Part shown: positions 5,594 to 13,488 of the stretch, piece after piece | Position numbering within the stretch: position 1 is the stretch's first letter | How the letters are laid out: each line of letters begins with the position of its first letter | Source: Candidatus Liptonbacteria bacterium | GTDB taxonomy: Bacteria; Patescibacteriota; Minisyncoccia; UBA6257; 2-01-FULL-56-20 | Direction: 5' to 3' | Length of the DNA stretch: 20,190 nucleotides | NCBI GenBank assembly: GCA_016212635.1 | Contig: JACRFR010000027.1 | Location: forward strand, 1-20,190 | Translations under genes and position numbers: made by a program | Notes under the pieces: model-generated | What the model was told of the DNA's origin: nothing | Database searches by the model: none | What the model saw: the letters and a program-made list of their open reading frames with translations, nothing else

Positions 5594-7150
5594 ATGAGCT
5601 ATGAACTGATCGAGAAACTCAAGAAGGCCATTGACTCCCAGACCGGCCAGCCGCAATGGGAATCGGTCGGAGAAGTGATGGAAGTGGGCGATGGCGTGGC
5701 GCGCATCACGGGTTTGAGACAGGCGCAAAGCCAGGAGCTTTTGACGATCGAAACCGAATCCGGCAGCCGGACGGCGCTCGCGTAGAACCGGGAAGAAGAA
5801 GTCATTGGCGCGCTCCTCTTGGGCGAAGAGGCGGGCATCGTAGCCGGGGCCAAGGTTCGGACCACCGGCCAGGTGCTTTCCCTGCCTGTGGGCGAAGAGC
5901 TATTAGGACGCGTGGTGAATCCGCTGGGCGAGCCTCTCGATGGGTTAGGGCCCATCGAGCGCGGAACGACGCAGAACGAACGCGGAATAACGCAGAAAGA
6001 GATGGTAAGATATCCCCTGGAACGGAAAGCACCCGGAGTTTTGGAACGCGAACCAGTGAATACTCCTCTGCACACCGGCCTCAAATCAATTGACGCCATG
6101 ATCCCGATCGGGCGGGGCCAGCGGGAACTGATCATCGGCGACCGCCAGACCGGCAAGACAGCGGTGGTACTAGACACGATCCTGAACCAGCAAAATGACA
6201 CCGCTCGTCAAACTCCGGTTTGCATCTACGTCTCCATCGGTCAAAAAGAATCCAAAGTTGCGCGACTGGTGGCGATCCTTCGGGAACGAGGCGCGCTCAA
6301 GTACTCCATTGTGGTAGTGGCATCATCCTCCGCGCCTGCCGCCTTGCAATATTTGGCGCCTTACGCCGGCTGCGCCATCGGCGAGTATTTTATGGACCGC
6401 GGAGGCGACGCGCTCATTATCTACGACGACTTGTCTAAACATGCTTGGGCCTACCGTCAAATCTCTCTGCTGCTTCGTCGACCCCCCGGCCGGGAAGCCT
6501 ACCCGGGGGACGTATTTTACTTGCACTCTCGACTTCTGGAACGCGCGGCTAAACTTTCTAAAGAGAAGGGCGGCGGTTCGCTAACTGCCCTACCGATCAT
6601 CGAAACCCAACTCGGCGATATTTCCGCCTATATTCCCACTAACGTCATCTCGATCACGGATGGTCAGATTTTCCTAGAAACAGATCTGTTCTATCAAGGC
6701 ATTCGACCCGCGGTAAATGTCGGTCTGTCAGTTTCCCGCGTCGGCTCCGCGGCCCAAACCAAGGCCATGAAGACAGTGGCCGGCAAGTTGCGCCTGGAGC
6801 TGGCCCAGTTCCGTGAGCTGCAAGCATTCGTCCAGTTCGCCTCGGACGTGGATGCCGCAACCCGGGCGCGCATCAAGCGAGGCCAGATCTTGACCGAGAT
6901 CCTAAAGCAGGAAGACTTGAAGCCCCTGCCGGTGGAACAAGAGGTAGTACTCCTGTACGCGGCCTTAAACGGCTACTTGGACGAAGTACCTTTGGGCTCG
7001 ATCGGGGCCGTGGAAGCAAAACTGACCGAACACCTAGCCAAACTGCACGCGACTGATGTGCTCGAGCCCATCCGCGACAAGGGCGAGCTAGCGCCGGAAG
7101 TGGAAGAGAAGTTGAAGACAGCGTTAGGAAATTTTGAGTTTACGACATAA
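5594..7150 (+). CDS. atpA: F1Fo ATP synthase subunit alpha, with in-frame amber
   Basis: 518 sense codons plus an internal TAG at codon 64 (5783-5785) and the final stop. Alpha is the non-catalytic nucleotide-binding partner of beta in the F1 hexamer. The same frame continues cleanly on both sides: SRTALA, stop, NREEEVIGALLLGEEAG, aligning with the usual ALNLEEDNVG region. The stop therefore stands where leucine is common. The P-loop GDRQTGKT is at about residues 182-189, followed by typical YVSIGQKESKVARLV and SISDGQ-like (SITDGQIF) segments. About 15 extra residues (RGTTQNERGITQKEM) sit between GLGPIE and RYPLERKAPG and derive from a CGCGGAA repeat. Downstream reinitiation would start at the TTG at 5819. 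A sequencing error, a mutation or readthrough are all possible. Confidence 0.9.
5783..5785 (+). other. In-frame amber codon in atpA
   Basis: TAG between GCG and AAC at codon 64. One base change from TTG (Leu) would explain it. TAG ends at least six other genes here (the exporter, atpB, atpE, atpF, valS, rpmB), so reassignment of TAG is unlikely. Confidence 0.9.
5955..6001. repeat. CGCGGAA/ACGCAGA repeat inside atpA
   Basis: Units GCGCGGAACGACGCAGAACG and CGCGGAATAACGCAGAAAG follow each other in frame. They belong to the same family as 642-707, 12786-12830, 16752-16805 and 17103-17150. Confidence 0.7.
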
Positions 7151-7300
7151 GAGAATTGACCTAATTATTCTAATTAACCTAAGCGCTCTAAGAAATGACC
7201 AATGACCCAAATCCCAATCAAGATCATTAGAATAATTTCTGCCTTTGGGTTTTGTTTAGAATAATTAGAACAATTAGGATAATTAGAATAATTTCTCACT
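7151..7300. repeat. ATTATTCTAATT-type repeat linker, atpA-atpG
   Basis: Opposed AT-rich tracts: TAATTATTCTAATTAACCTA on the left and TTAGAATAATTAGAACAATT on the right, around a core with CCAAATCCCAA and TTTGGGTTTTG. The linker at 8276-8420 has the same modules in the same order, so both are copies of one element of about 150 bp. No gene or promoter is evident. Confidence 0.8.
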
Positions 7301-7303
7301 CCC

Positions 7304-8269
7304 ATGCCCGGTCTGCAACACATCAAGCGCCGCATCACCGCGGTCAAAAGCACCAAGCAGGTGACCCAGGCGATGGAGTTGGTCGCGGCCACTAAGATGC
7401 GCCGTGCCCAGGAAACGGCGCTTTCTTCCCGGCCCTACGCTCTAACCGCGCTGGAGATCCTGGCCAATCTGGTCGAGGACGTGACCCTGAATGATCCGGA
7501 AGGTTTAACTGCCAAGCGTTTCCCGCTACTTGCGACCCACCCAGTCCGCCAAACCGCCGTGCTCTTGGTTGCAGCCGACAAGGGACTGGCCGGTTCCTTC
7601 AACAGTTCTATCTTCCGCAAGTTCGAGCAGTTTTTTTCTAGCTACTCCCTACTCACTACTCCCCACTCACTATCTATCATCGCCATCGGCCAAAAAGCCA
7701 CGGATTACGCCCGACGGCGCGGTTTCACCGTGGAGGCATCCTTCGTAAAGTTCGGCGATTTAATCCATCTCACGGAAGTCGAACCGCTGGCCCAACTACT
7801 ATCGGACGGCTTTACTCAAGCGAAATGGGACCGCGTAGTCGCATTTTCGGCCAGCTTCGTGAGCGCCCTCCGGCAAGAAGTCGTAGAGCGCCAACTCTTG
7901 CCTTTGAGCTTCGACCGTATTCGTCAAGCAGTGGAGCAGATCATCCCCCAGACCGGCCGCTACGCCGAACTCCGGCAGCAGATCGTGGCCAGCCGGCTGG
8001 AACGCCCGGTGGAGCACCTGATCGAGCCGTCCCCGGAGGAAGCGCTGAATCACTTACTGCCGCTCCTGTTCCAAATGGAGGTTTATCATTTAATCCTGGA
8101 AGCCAACGCGTCGGAACACTCCGCGCGCCGCATGGCCATGAAAAGCGCGACCGATAGCGCCGGCGAGCTGATCGGCAACTTGACCCTGGCCTTCAACCGC
8201 GCCCGGCAAGCCAGCATCACCGGCGAGCTGACCGAGATAGCTGGCACCGTATCGGCGATGGAAAAGTGA
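7304..8269 (+). CDS. atpG: F1Fo ATP synthase subunit gamma
   Basis: 321 residues against about 285-290 usually. Gamma is the central rotor shaft. The N-terminal helix MPGLQHIKRRITAVKSTKQV followed by TQAMELVAATKMRRAQ, and the C-terminal NASEHSARRMAMKSATDSAG and FNRARQASITGELTEI, are diagnostic. About 15 extra residues (SSYSLLTTPHSLS, near residues 111-124) are encoded by an in-frame 7-bp CTACTCCCTACTCAC-type repeat at 7634-7676. They fall in the Rossmann-like globular domain between RKFEQF and IIAIGQKATDY. No Shine-Dalgarno motif precedes the ATG. Confidence 0.94.
   Translation: MPGLQHIKRRITAVKSTKQVTQAMELVAATKMRRAQETALSSRPYALTALEILANLVEDVTLNDPEGLTAKRFPLLATHPVRQTAVLLVAADKGLAGSFNSSIFRKFEQFFSSYSLLTTPHSLSIIAIGQKATDYARRRGFTVEASFVKFGDLIHLTEVEPLAQLLSDGFTQAKWDRVVAFSASFVSALRQEVVERQLLPLSFDRIRQAVEQIIPQTGRYAELRQQIVASRLERPVEHLIEPSPEEALNHLLPLLFQMEVYHLILEANASEHSARRMAMKSATDSAGELIGNLTLAFNRARQASITGELTEIAGTVSAMEK
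7634..7676. repeat. Heptad repeat inside atpG
   Basis: Read as CTACTCC, CTACTCA, CTACTCC and CCACTCA units with 7-bp period, the reverse-complement type of the GAGTAG tracts at 4091-4118. Translated as SSYSLLTTPHSLS. Confidence 0.75.
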
Positions 8270-8275
8270 TCAAAA

Positions 8276-8420
8276 GAATTATTCTAATTGACCTAAGTAC
8301 TCTAAATAATAACCAACTCCCAAGCTCCAATTAGGCTGAATAGAATAATTTCCCCGGTTGGGATTTGTTTAGAATAATTAGAACAATTAGGTCAATTAGA
8401 ATAATTAGAAATAATACAAA
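8276..8420. repeat. ATTATTCTAATT-type repeat linker, atpG-atpD
   Basis: Second copy of the element at 7151-7300. It shares ATTCTAATTGACCTAAG on the left and TTTGTTTAGAATAATTAGAA plus CAATTAGG on the right, with GGTTGGGATTTG pairing with the CAACTCCCAAG side. A short fragment, CTAATTATTCTAATTATCCT, also occurs before atpC (9833-9852). Confidence 0.8.
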
Positions 8421-8452
8421 TAGTCACTAAACAATTAAATTATTAACAAACC

Positions 8453-9820
8453 ATGGCTAACGGTAAAATCATTCAAATCATCGGTCCAGTCGTGGACGTG
8501 GAGTTTCCGGAAGGCGCTCCCACGCCGGAGCTTCTAAACGCGCTCACGGTGGAAAAGGAAGGCAAGCGGATAGTATTCGAGATAGTCAAACACTTGGAAC
8601 CCGGACGGATCCGAGCGATCAGCATGGACTCGACCGACGGACTCCGCCGCGGCGATGAGGTCACCGATACCGGTGCGTCGATTACGGTGCCGGTCGGGCC
8701 CGACACTCTGGGTAATATCTTCGATGTGATCGGCACGGCCATCAACGCTCCTGAACGCAAGTTTGAGAAACGATGGCCGATCCACCGGAGCGCGCCGGGG
8801 CTGACCTCCCAAACCACCAAAACCGAGGTTTTTGAAACCGGCATCAAAGTTATCGATCTTCTGGCGCCTTTTGTGCGCGGCGGTAAAGTCGGCCTGTTCG
8901 GCGGCGCGGGCGTCGGTAAAACGGTTTTACTTAAGGAGTTGATCCGCAACGTGGCGGCGGAAGCCGGCGGCGTATCGGTCTTCGCGGGCGTGGGCGAACG
9001 CACCCGTGAGGGCAATGACTTATATCTGGAAATGAAAGAAGCCAACGTGCTGGATAAAACCGCGATGGTCTTCGGACAAATGAACGAGGTGCCGGGCGCC
9101 CGTTTGCGCGTGGCCCTAACCGCGCTCACCATGGCCGAGTACTTCCGGGACGTGGAGCGCAAGGAGGTGCTGCTCTTTATCGATAATATCTTCCGTTTCT
9201 CCCAAGCCGGTTCGGAGGTCTCGACTCTCTTGGGCCGCCTGCCCTCGGCGGTGGGCTATCAGCCCACCTTGGCCGCGGAAATGGGCCAGCTGGAGGAACG
9301 GATCACCTCCACTGATAAGGGCGCGATCACCTCGGTCCAGGCCATTTACGTACCGGCGGACGACATCACCGACCCGGCACCCGCCACTACTTTCAGCCAT
9401 CTGGACTCGACCATTGTGCTGTCCCGGGCCTTGACCGAGATCGGCATCTACCCGGCCGTGGATCCCCTGGCTTCCGCCTCCACCGCGCTGGACCCCAAGA
9501 TCGTCGGTTTGGAACATTACGCCGTCGCCCGCGAGGTCCAACGCATCTTGCAGCGCTACAAGGAACTCCAGGATATTATCGCCATCCTGGGCATTGAAGA
9601 ATTATCTGAAGCGGACAAGCAGATCGTCGGTCGGGCGCGCAAGATCCAGCGTTTCCTGTCCCAGCCCTTCTTCGTGGGCGAAACCTTTACCGGCCGGCCC
9701 GGCAAGTACGTCAAGCGGGAAGAGACGGTGCGCGCCTTCGCCGAAATTATCGCGGGCCGGCACGATGCGGTCCCAGAAGACAACTTCTATATGAAGGGCG
9801 GTATTGAGGAGATTAATTAA
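8453..9820 (+). CDS. atpD: F1Fo ATP synthase subunit beta
   Basis: 455 residues, close to the usual 460-470. Beta carries the catalytic sites. The P-loop GGAGVGKT is at residues 150-157, followed by GVGERTREGNDLY, with the FIDNIFRFSQAGSEVSTLLG and RLPSAVGYQPTLAAEMG segments and the AIYVPADDITDPAPATTFSH stretch all intact. No repeat insertion is visible, unlike alpha and gamma. It ends 46 bp before atpC. Confidence 0.97.
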   Translation: MANGKIIQIIGPVVDVEFPEGAPTPELLNALTVEKEGKRIVFEIVKHLEPGRIRAISMDSTDGLRRGDEVTDTGASITVPVGPDTLGNIFDVIGTAINAPERKFEKRWPIHRSAPGLTSQTTKTEVFETGIKVIDLLAPFVRGGKVGLFGGAGVGKTVLLKELIRNVAAEAGGVSVFAGVGERTREGNDLYLEMKEANVLDKTAMVFGQMNEVPGARLRVALTALTMAEYFRDVERKEVLLFIDNIFRFSQAGSEVSTLLGRLPSAVGYQPTLAAEMGQLEERITSTDKGAITSVQAIYVPADDITDPAPATTFSHLDSTIVLSRALTEIGIYPAVDPLASASTALDPKIVGLEHYAVAREVQRILQRYKELQDIIAILGIEELSEADKQIVGRARKIQRFLSQPFFVGETFTGRPGKYVKREETVRAFAEIIAGRHDAVPEDNFYMKGGIEEIN

Positions 9821-9866
9821 ATGACAGAAGAACTAATTATTCTAATTATCCTAACTTTGTTCTCCC

Positions 9867-10115
9867 ATGCGTGTCCAAATCTATTCCTTGAAGCGTACCC
9901 TGTTCGACGGCGAGGCCAAGGCGGTCAACTGCCAAACGCGCCTGGGCGAGATTACTATTTTGGATCAGCACGAGCCGCTGGTGGCTATTTTAGCCGCGGG
10001 CACACTGCACGTTACACCCACCTCGGGCGAAGACAGGTACTTTCCAGTCAAGGACGGTTTCCTGGAGGTTAAACCGGACAACCACGCGCGGCTGATCGTG
10101 GAAGAAGAGGGGTAA
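9867..10115 (+). CDS. atpC: F1Fo ATP synthase subunit epsilon, beta-sandwich only
   Basis: 82 residues against about 130-140 in most bacteria. The N-terminal beta-sandwich is present (QIYSLKRTLFDGEAKAVNCQ, LGEITILDQHEPLVAIL, FPVKDGFLEVKPDNHARLIV). The C-terminal two-helix domain, which inhibits ATP hydrolysis in other bacteria, is absent. The reading frame opened at 9821 overlaps the start in another frame and is not a gene. A T8 run follows the stop without a hairpin, so no clear terminator ends the operon. Confidence 0.88.
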   Translation: MRVQIYSLKRTLFDGEAKAVNCQTRLGEITILDQHEPLVAILAAGTLHVTPTSGEDRYFPVKDGFLEVKPDNHARLIVEEEG

Positions 10116-10215
10116 AGGCGAATCTTTTTTTTAGAAGCCGGACTTCCAGAATATTATAAAATATGAGCGAAATACCCCCAACCATCTGAAAAACTTTATA
10201 GAGCGATCAAAACCG

Positions 10216-11787
10216 ATGGAACATTTTGAGTGGAATGCCGGGAAAATTGAGCAGGAGTTCGGATCGTTCGGGCGGCAATTGGTTGCTTTTTTAAATCGTA
10301 TTCAAGACCGGGTGTCCTTCGTACAAGAACATGCTGCGCTTATCCTGGAAGGCTGCGGCCAATTCCACGACCAGCGCCAACGTCGCGCGCGGGAAGTCCG
10401 CGAGCTGCGCGCAGAAGGAGAAATAAAAGAACTTTCAGAGAAACTGCTGCCGGATTATCCCGCAGAGGTTATTTGCATGGATGGCCGGATGGGAAGCGTT
10501 AGAACCCTTCTCCTGGGCGGCGGAGTCGGAAGCACATTGAAATCGCCCGGCGGAAAAATTCCGGATTGCATCCGAGGAGGAACGGGCGGCTCCGTGGTGC
10601 TGCAAAGAAACTCAAGTTTTGCGCGAAATTTAGAGTTTTTAATCAGAGAGTACGGACGCGTTTGTGAAATATTAGTCCCGCACCTGCACTGTGCCGCGCA
10701 GGGCAGCGTTCAAACCAAAAAGGGCCTGGCACCCAAGGATGGGGGGGCGCTGGATGATGTCGTCTCAAAAAAGAGGACCGCGGAGGCGATCCAGAGTGCC
10801 TACGCTCAAGTATACGCAGTCCAATTACTTTTCGATCCAGATAACGGGTTTGGTTATATGGGACATGAAATTGAAGCCAATCTGGATACCGCTCGATCCC
10901 GGGATGGTTTCACCCATGAAACTGTCCAAGCATTGTCTCGGGCAGGAAAGATGATCTCCACGGAGTTATTGGCGGAAGAATTCAAATCAATTTTCAAGAA
11001 ACATGGTTTTGAGCCGGATTGGGGCGGAAGATACAAGGAAGATCTGCCCAGGGCGTGGCAGGCCATCGATAGAATGCGCGACGGGCTTCTGCCGAAAATT
11101 AAAGAGAGGGTGCTCTTGATATACCCGGAACTCGCAGATGGGACTAGGGGGCACGAACTGGAGCAACGGGCGGGCATCTTATTACTGAACGCCTTCGCGG
11201 GGTACTTGAATAACGTCCGGGAATATAAGTTCGGGCAGCATCAGGAGCAGGATGTCCGGATCGGGGAACATGAGTTTGGCCCGTTCCCAAGAGAAATATT
11301 CAGCGTGGATGGATCCAACCTCGACCAGCTGGCCAACGAAGTCGGTCTGGCAATCGGAATCGTCCGAAAAAACCGGGCGGATGAGAAAGTCCCCGGCGCG
11401 CCCGACGCCCCGGTCAGTATCCGCGTGGAAAAAGTAACTAGAAATGTTTCCGAGGAAGCTTGGGACATCTTGGCTGGCTGCGACTTCTTCGACCTGGTAG
11501 ATTCCGGACAGGACTGGCGCGCCGAAGTCGGCATGAGCGGCGATCAATTCCGAGCTTATTTATCCTGGAAAATGCCGAACATGAAAATCGATGATTTTAA
11601 CCGGGTGTTCGAAGCGATCAACCGGCTGCGCGGCAAGATGTCGATCATCTTTAGGCCTCATGGAATATTGAGCGAGGACGTTATGGACGGCCACGTTGTC
11701 GTGTTCCCGGCGTTGGTGGATGATAATCGCCAAGCCCGGATTATTTTCCCATTCTTCTTATCTCACTACACGCCGGATTCTAAGTAA
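10216..11787 (+). CDS. Beta-carbonic-anhydrase-like protein (candidate)
   Basis: 523 residues, function not certain. Residues 84-91 read EVICMDGR: C87, D89 and R91 fit the Cys-x-Asp-x-Arg zinc/dyad signature of beta-carbonic anhydrases. Residues 156-162 read HLHCAAQ: H156 and C159 fit the HxxC pair. Between them are PGGKIP and RGGTGG, placed where beta enzymes have PGD and RNAGN, then a helix NLEFLIREYGRVCEILVP leading into the His/Cys strand. An N-terminal helical region (1-80) and a C-terminal part of about 350 residues have no family I can name. The size and the CxDGR and CAAxG wording recall carboxysomal CsoSCA (about 500 residues), but no shell or RuBisCO gene is present. A weak TATAAA lies at 10155-10160. 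tsaD starts 1 nt after its stop. Confidence 0.6.
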   Translation: MEHFEWNAGKIEQEFGSFGRQLVAFLNRIQDRVSFVQEHAALILEGCGQFHDQRQRRAREVRELRAEGEIKELSEKLLPDYPAEVICMDGRMGSVRTLLLGGGVGSTLKSPGGKIPDCIRGGTGGSVVLQRNSSFARNLEFLIREYGRVCEILVPHLHCAAQGSVQTKKGLAPKDGGALDDVVSKKRTAEAIQSAYAQVYAVQLLFDPDNGFGYMGHEIEANLDTARSRDGFTHETVQALSRAGKMISTELLAEEFKSIFKKHGFEPDWGGRYKEDLPRAWQAIDRMRDGLLPKIKERVLLIYPELADGTRGHELEQRAGILLLNAFAGYLNNVREYKFGQHQEQDVRIGEHEFGPFPREIFSVDGSNLDQLANEVGLAIGIVRKNRADEKVPGAPDAPVSIRVEKVTRNVSEEAWDILAGCDFFDLVDSGQDWRAEVGMSGDQFRAYLSWKMPNMKIDDFNRVFEAINRLRGKMSIIFRPHGILSEDVMDGHVVVFPALVDDNRQARIIFPFFLSHYTPDSK

Positions 11788-11788
11788 G

Positions 11789-13123
11789 GTGCGCATCCTG
11801 GCCATAGAAACTTCTTGTGACGAAACCGGGCTGGCGCTCTTGGAGTGCTCCGGGCCGCTCACCGCACCTAAGATCAAACTGATCAAAAGCGTAGTGGCCT
11901 CCCAGGTCAAAGTTCACGCGCCCTATGGCGGCGTGGTGCCGACCCTGGCCAAACGGGAACATGTCAAGAATCTGCCGGTCTTGTTCCGAAAACTTTTTCC
12001 CAAGATCCAAGTGGAGGTGGCGGGTACGGAGTCCCGACCGGAGTTTAAATTCCCAAATCTGGGTCATCCGACGACCCGATCTTGCGATGACCCCAAAATT
12101 ATCCCTGCCTTTCGGTCATCGCAAGGCACAGCATTAAATTCTTCCCGGGTCCGCAAGCTGTTGGATAACCGAAACAATTTTCCGGTGGATGAGATCGCGG
12201 TCACTTCCGGCCCGGGCCTGGAACCGGCGCTGTGGATGGGCATCACTTTCGCTCAAGACCTGGGCCGTGCCGCCAATGTGCCGGTGCGCGGCGTCAATCA
12301 TTTAGAAGGACACCTCTTTAGTTTTTTGCTGGTAAGCCACCCCACCGTTCCTCCCCTTTCAAAGGGGAGGCCAGGAGGGGTCGCCTCTACTCCCTATCCC
12401 CTACTTGCTACTCGCTTATTCCCAGCCGTCGCCCTAATCGTCTCTGGTGGCCACACGATCTTATTGCGGTTAGACAGCATGTCCCGGTGGCATAAGCTCG
12501 GCGAGACCCGGGACGACGCGGCGGGCGAGGCCTACGACAAAGTGGCCCGGATGCTGGACCTCCCCTACCCAGGCGGCCCGAACCTGGAAAAACTTGCGGC
12601 GGGCGGCAACCCCCGAGCCGTAGAATTTCCCCGGCCAATGCTACACGACAAGTCCTATGATTTCAGTTTCTCCGGACTTAAAACATCAGTTTTGTACCAC
12701 CTCCGGGACCACCCCACCGCCCATTGCTCCTCCCTCCTTGCTCCTCGCTCTTCGCTTCCCATAAAAGGGAGGCCAGGAGAAGTTCGTCCGTGTAATTCCG
12801 CGTTGGGTCGGCGTCAGTCCGCGGCCGCGGCAGATGTTGCCGCGGCATTCCAGCAGGCGGTCATTGATGTCTTGGTCGGCAAAACCATCCGCGCCGCACG
12901 GGAGACTGGCGCTCGCTCCGTAATCCTCTCCGGTGGAGTGGCATCGAACAAAGCCCTGCGCCGCACGCTTGGGCGAGAAACCAAAAAAATCGGTTGTCAG
13001 TACCTCGTGCCACCCTGGAAGTTCAACACCGATAACGCCGCCATGGTCGGCGCGGCGGGCTACCTGGCTAAGCTGCGCCGCAAGAATTACCCTCTCCGCG
13101 CCAACGGGAACCTGGGGATTTGA
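11789..13123 (+). CDS. tsaD: tRNA t6A37 threonylcarbamoyltransferase TsaD
   Basis: 444 residues from the GTG at 11789 (VRILAIETSCDETGLALLE). Longer frames reach into the upstream gene and are unlikely. TsaD transfers threonylcarbamoyl to A37 of ANN-decoding tRNAs. Metal site NHLEGH, SGGHT, the DDAAGEAYDK nucleotide motif, SGGVASNKALR and NTDNAAMVGAAG are intact. The family is about 340 residues. The roughly 100 extra lie in three blocks that match repeat families: about residues 79-130 (nt 12023-12178), 182-211 (nt 12332-12421) and 304-348 (nt 12700-12833). The second and third blocks both contain a KGRPG segment from two copies of one repeat in the same frame. No Shine-Dalgarno motif; the start abuts the upstream stop. 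Confidence 0.92.
   Translation: MRILAIETSCDETGLALLECSGPLTAPKIKLIKSVVASQVKVHAPYGGVVPTLAKREHVKNLPVLFRKLFPKIQVEVAGTESRPEFKFPNLGHPTTRSCDDPKIIPAFRSSQGTALNSSRVRKLLDNRNNFPVDEIAVTSGPGLEPALWMGITFAQDLGRAANVPVRGVNHLEGHLFSFLLVSHPTVPPLSKGRPGGVASTPYPLLATRLFPAVALIVSGGHTILLRLDSMSRWHKLGETRDDAAGEAYDKVARMLDLPYPGGPNLEKLAAGGNPRAVEFPRPMLHDKSYDFSFSGLKTSVLYHLRDHPTAHCSSLLAPRSSLPIKGRPGEVRPCNSALGRRQSAAAADVAAAFQQAVIDVLVGKTIRAARETGARSVILSGGVASNKALRRTLGRETKKIGCQYLVPPWKFNTDNAAMVGAAGYLAKLRRKNYPLRANGNLGI
12062..12125. repeat. Palindromic repeat inside tsaD, block 1
   Basis: 12062-12092 matches the reverse complement of the intergenic copy at 166-196 (27 of 31 positions). CTTGCGATGACC (12081-12092) is repeated inverted as GGTCATCGCAAG (12114-12125). 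Confidence 0.7.
12338..12421. repeat. AGGCCAGGAGGGGT plus heptad repeats inside tsaD, block 2
   Basis: CCACCCCACCG, then CTCCCCTTTCAAAGGGGAG (a hairpin), then GCCAGGAGGGGTCG, followed by CTACTCCCTATCCCCTAC-type heptads. Read in frame as SHPTVPPLSKGRPGGV and then STPYPLLATRL. Confidence 0.75.
12710..12832. repeat. Composite repeat inside tsaD, block 3
   Basis: CCACCCCACCG again, then GCTCCTC-type heptads (12726-12762), then AAAGGGAGGCCAGGAGAAG, then a GTGTAATTCCGCGTTGGG and CGTCAGTCCGCGG stretch of the CGCGGA family. Three repeat families are joined head to tail in a single in-frame insertion. Confidence 0.75.
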
Positions 13124-13209
13124 TTTAACACGAGCAGGAATGTGTGAAAAGAATATTCTTTTACGGTGTCATTTAAGGTGCGTACCGGCGGCGGTTTTGG
13201 GCGCCGGCG

Positions 13210-13374
13210 TCATCCTGTTGGCCTCTGACGTTTAGGGATGACCGAATACACAACCCTCATCGTTACAAGAAGCCAAAGGATAAACGTCGGCGCGCGGTAA
13301 AAATCAGCGGCGCAACACCCGAAATATGCGAGTGCCGAGCTCGTCAGAAGATAGAGCGCGATTTTTGTCTTCAT
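13210..13374 (-). CDS. Possible tiny two-helix membrane protein
   Basis: 54 residues from the ATG at 13374 (MKTKIALYLLTSSALAYFG). A second hydrophobic stretch is TFILWLLVTMRVVYSV, followed by a basic tail. A minus-strand TATACT at 13388-13393 would give a leader of about 10 nt. There is no family resemblance and no Shine-Dalgarno motif. The rest of 13124-13447 holds nothing I can support, so this may be a chance frame. Confidence 0.25.
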   Translation of the reverse strand: MKTKIALYLLTSSALAYFGCCAADFYRAPTFILWLLVTMRVVYSVIPKRQRPTG

Positions 13375-13447
13375 GGCTACGGTTAGAGTATAATCCGCGG
13401 GGAACAAAATTAACTACCCCACAAGCCGTCAAAACATAATTCCTAAT

Positions 13448-13481
13448 CCTTACATTGCTTGCGATCGTAAGCAATGTAAGG
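13448..13481. promoter_or_regulatory. 34-bp palindrome, candidate operator or terminator
   Basis: Perfect dyad except for one mismatched pair: CCTTACATTGCTT, centre GCGATCGT, AAGCAATGTAAGG. It starts about 8 bp beyond the stop of the minus-strand regulator gene. It shares TTACA, the CGATCG centre and TGTAA with the palindrome upstream of that gene (14134-14171). It could be a regulator binding site or a transcription stop; no T-run supports the latter. Confidence 0.6.
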
Positions 13482-13488
13482 TTGGTAT

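Noticed and set aside
5594..7150. TAG reassigned to a sense codon, suggested by the amber in atpA
   Set aside because: TAG properly ends the exporter, atpB, atpE, atpF, valS and rpmB, and no other conserved gene has an internal TAG.
9821..10072. Protein-coding frame starting right after atpD
   Set aside because: It overlaps atpC in another frame, and only the atpC frame encodes the recognisable epsilon sandwich.
10163..10189. Eight-codon leader peptide before the carbonic-anhydrase-like gene
   Set aside because: The candidate -10 (TATAAA) ends two bases before this ATG, so it would not be in the transcript, and nothing else supports it.
11696..11788. Longer TsaD start overlapping the upstream gene
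   Set aside because: TsaD proteins start with the MxILAIETSCDET strand, which begins at the GTG at 11789.
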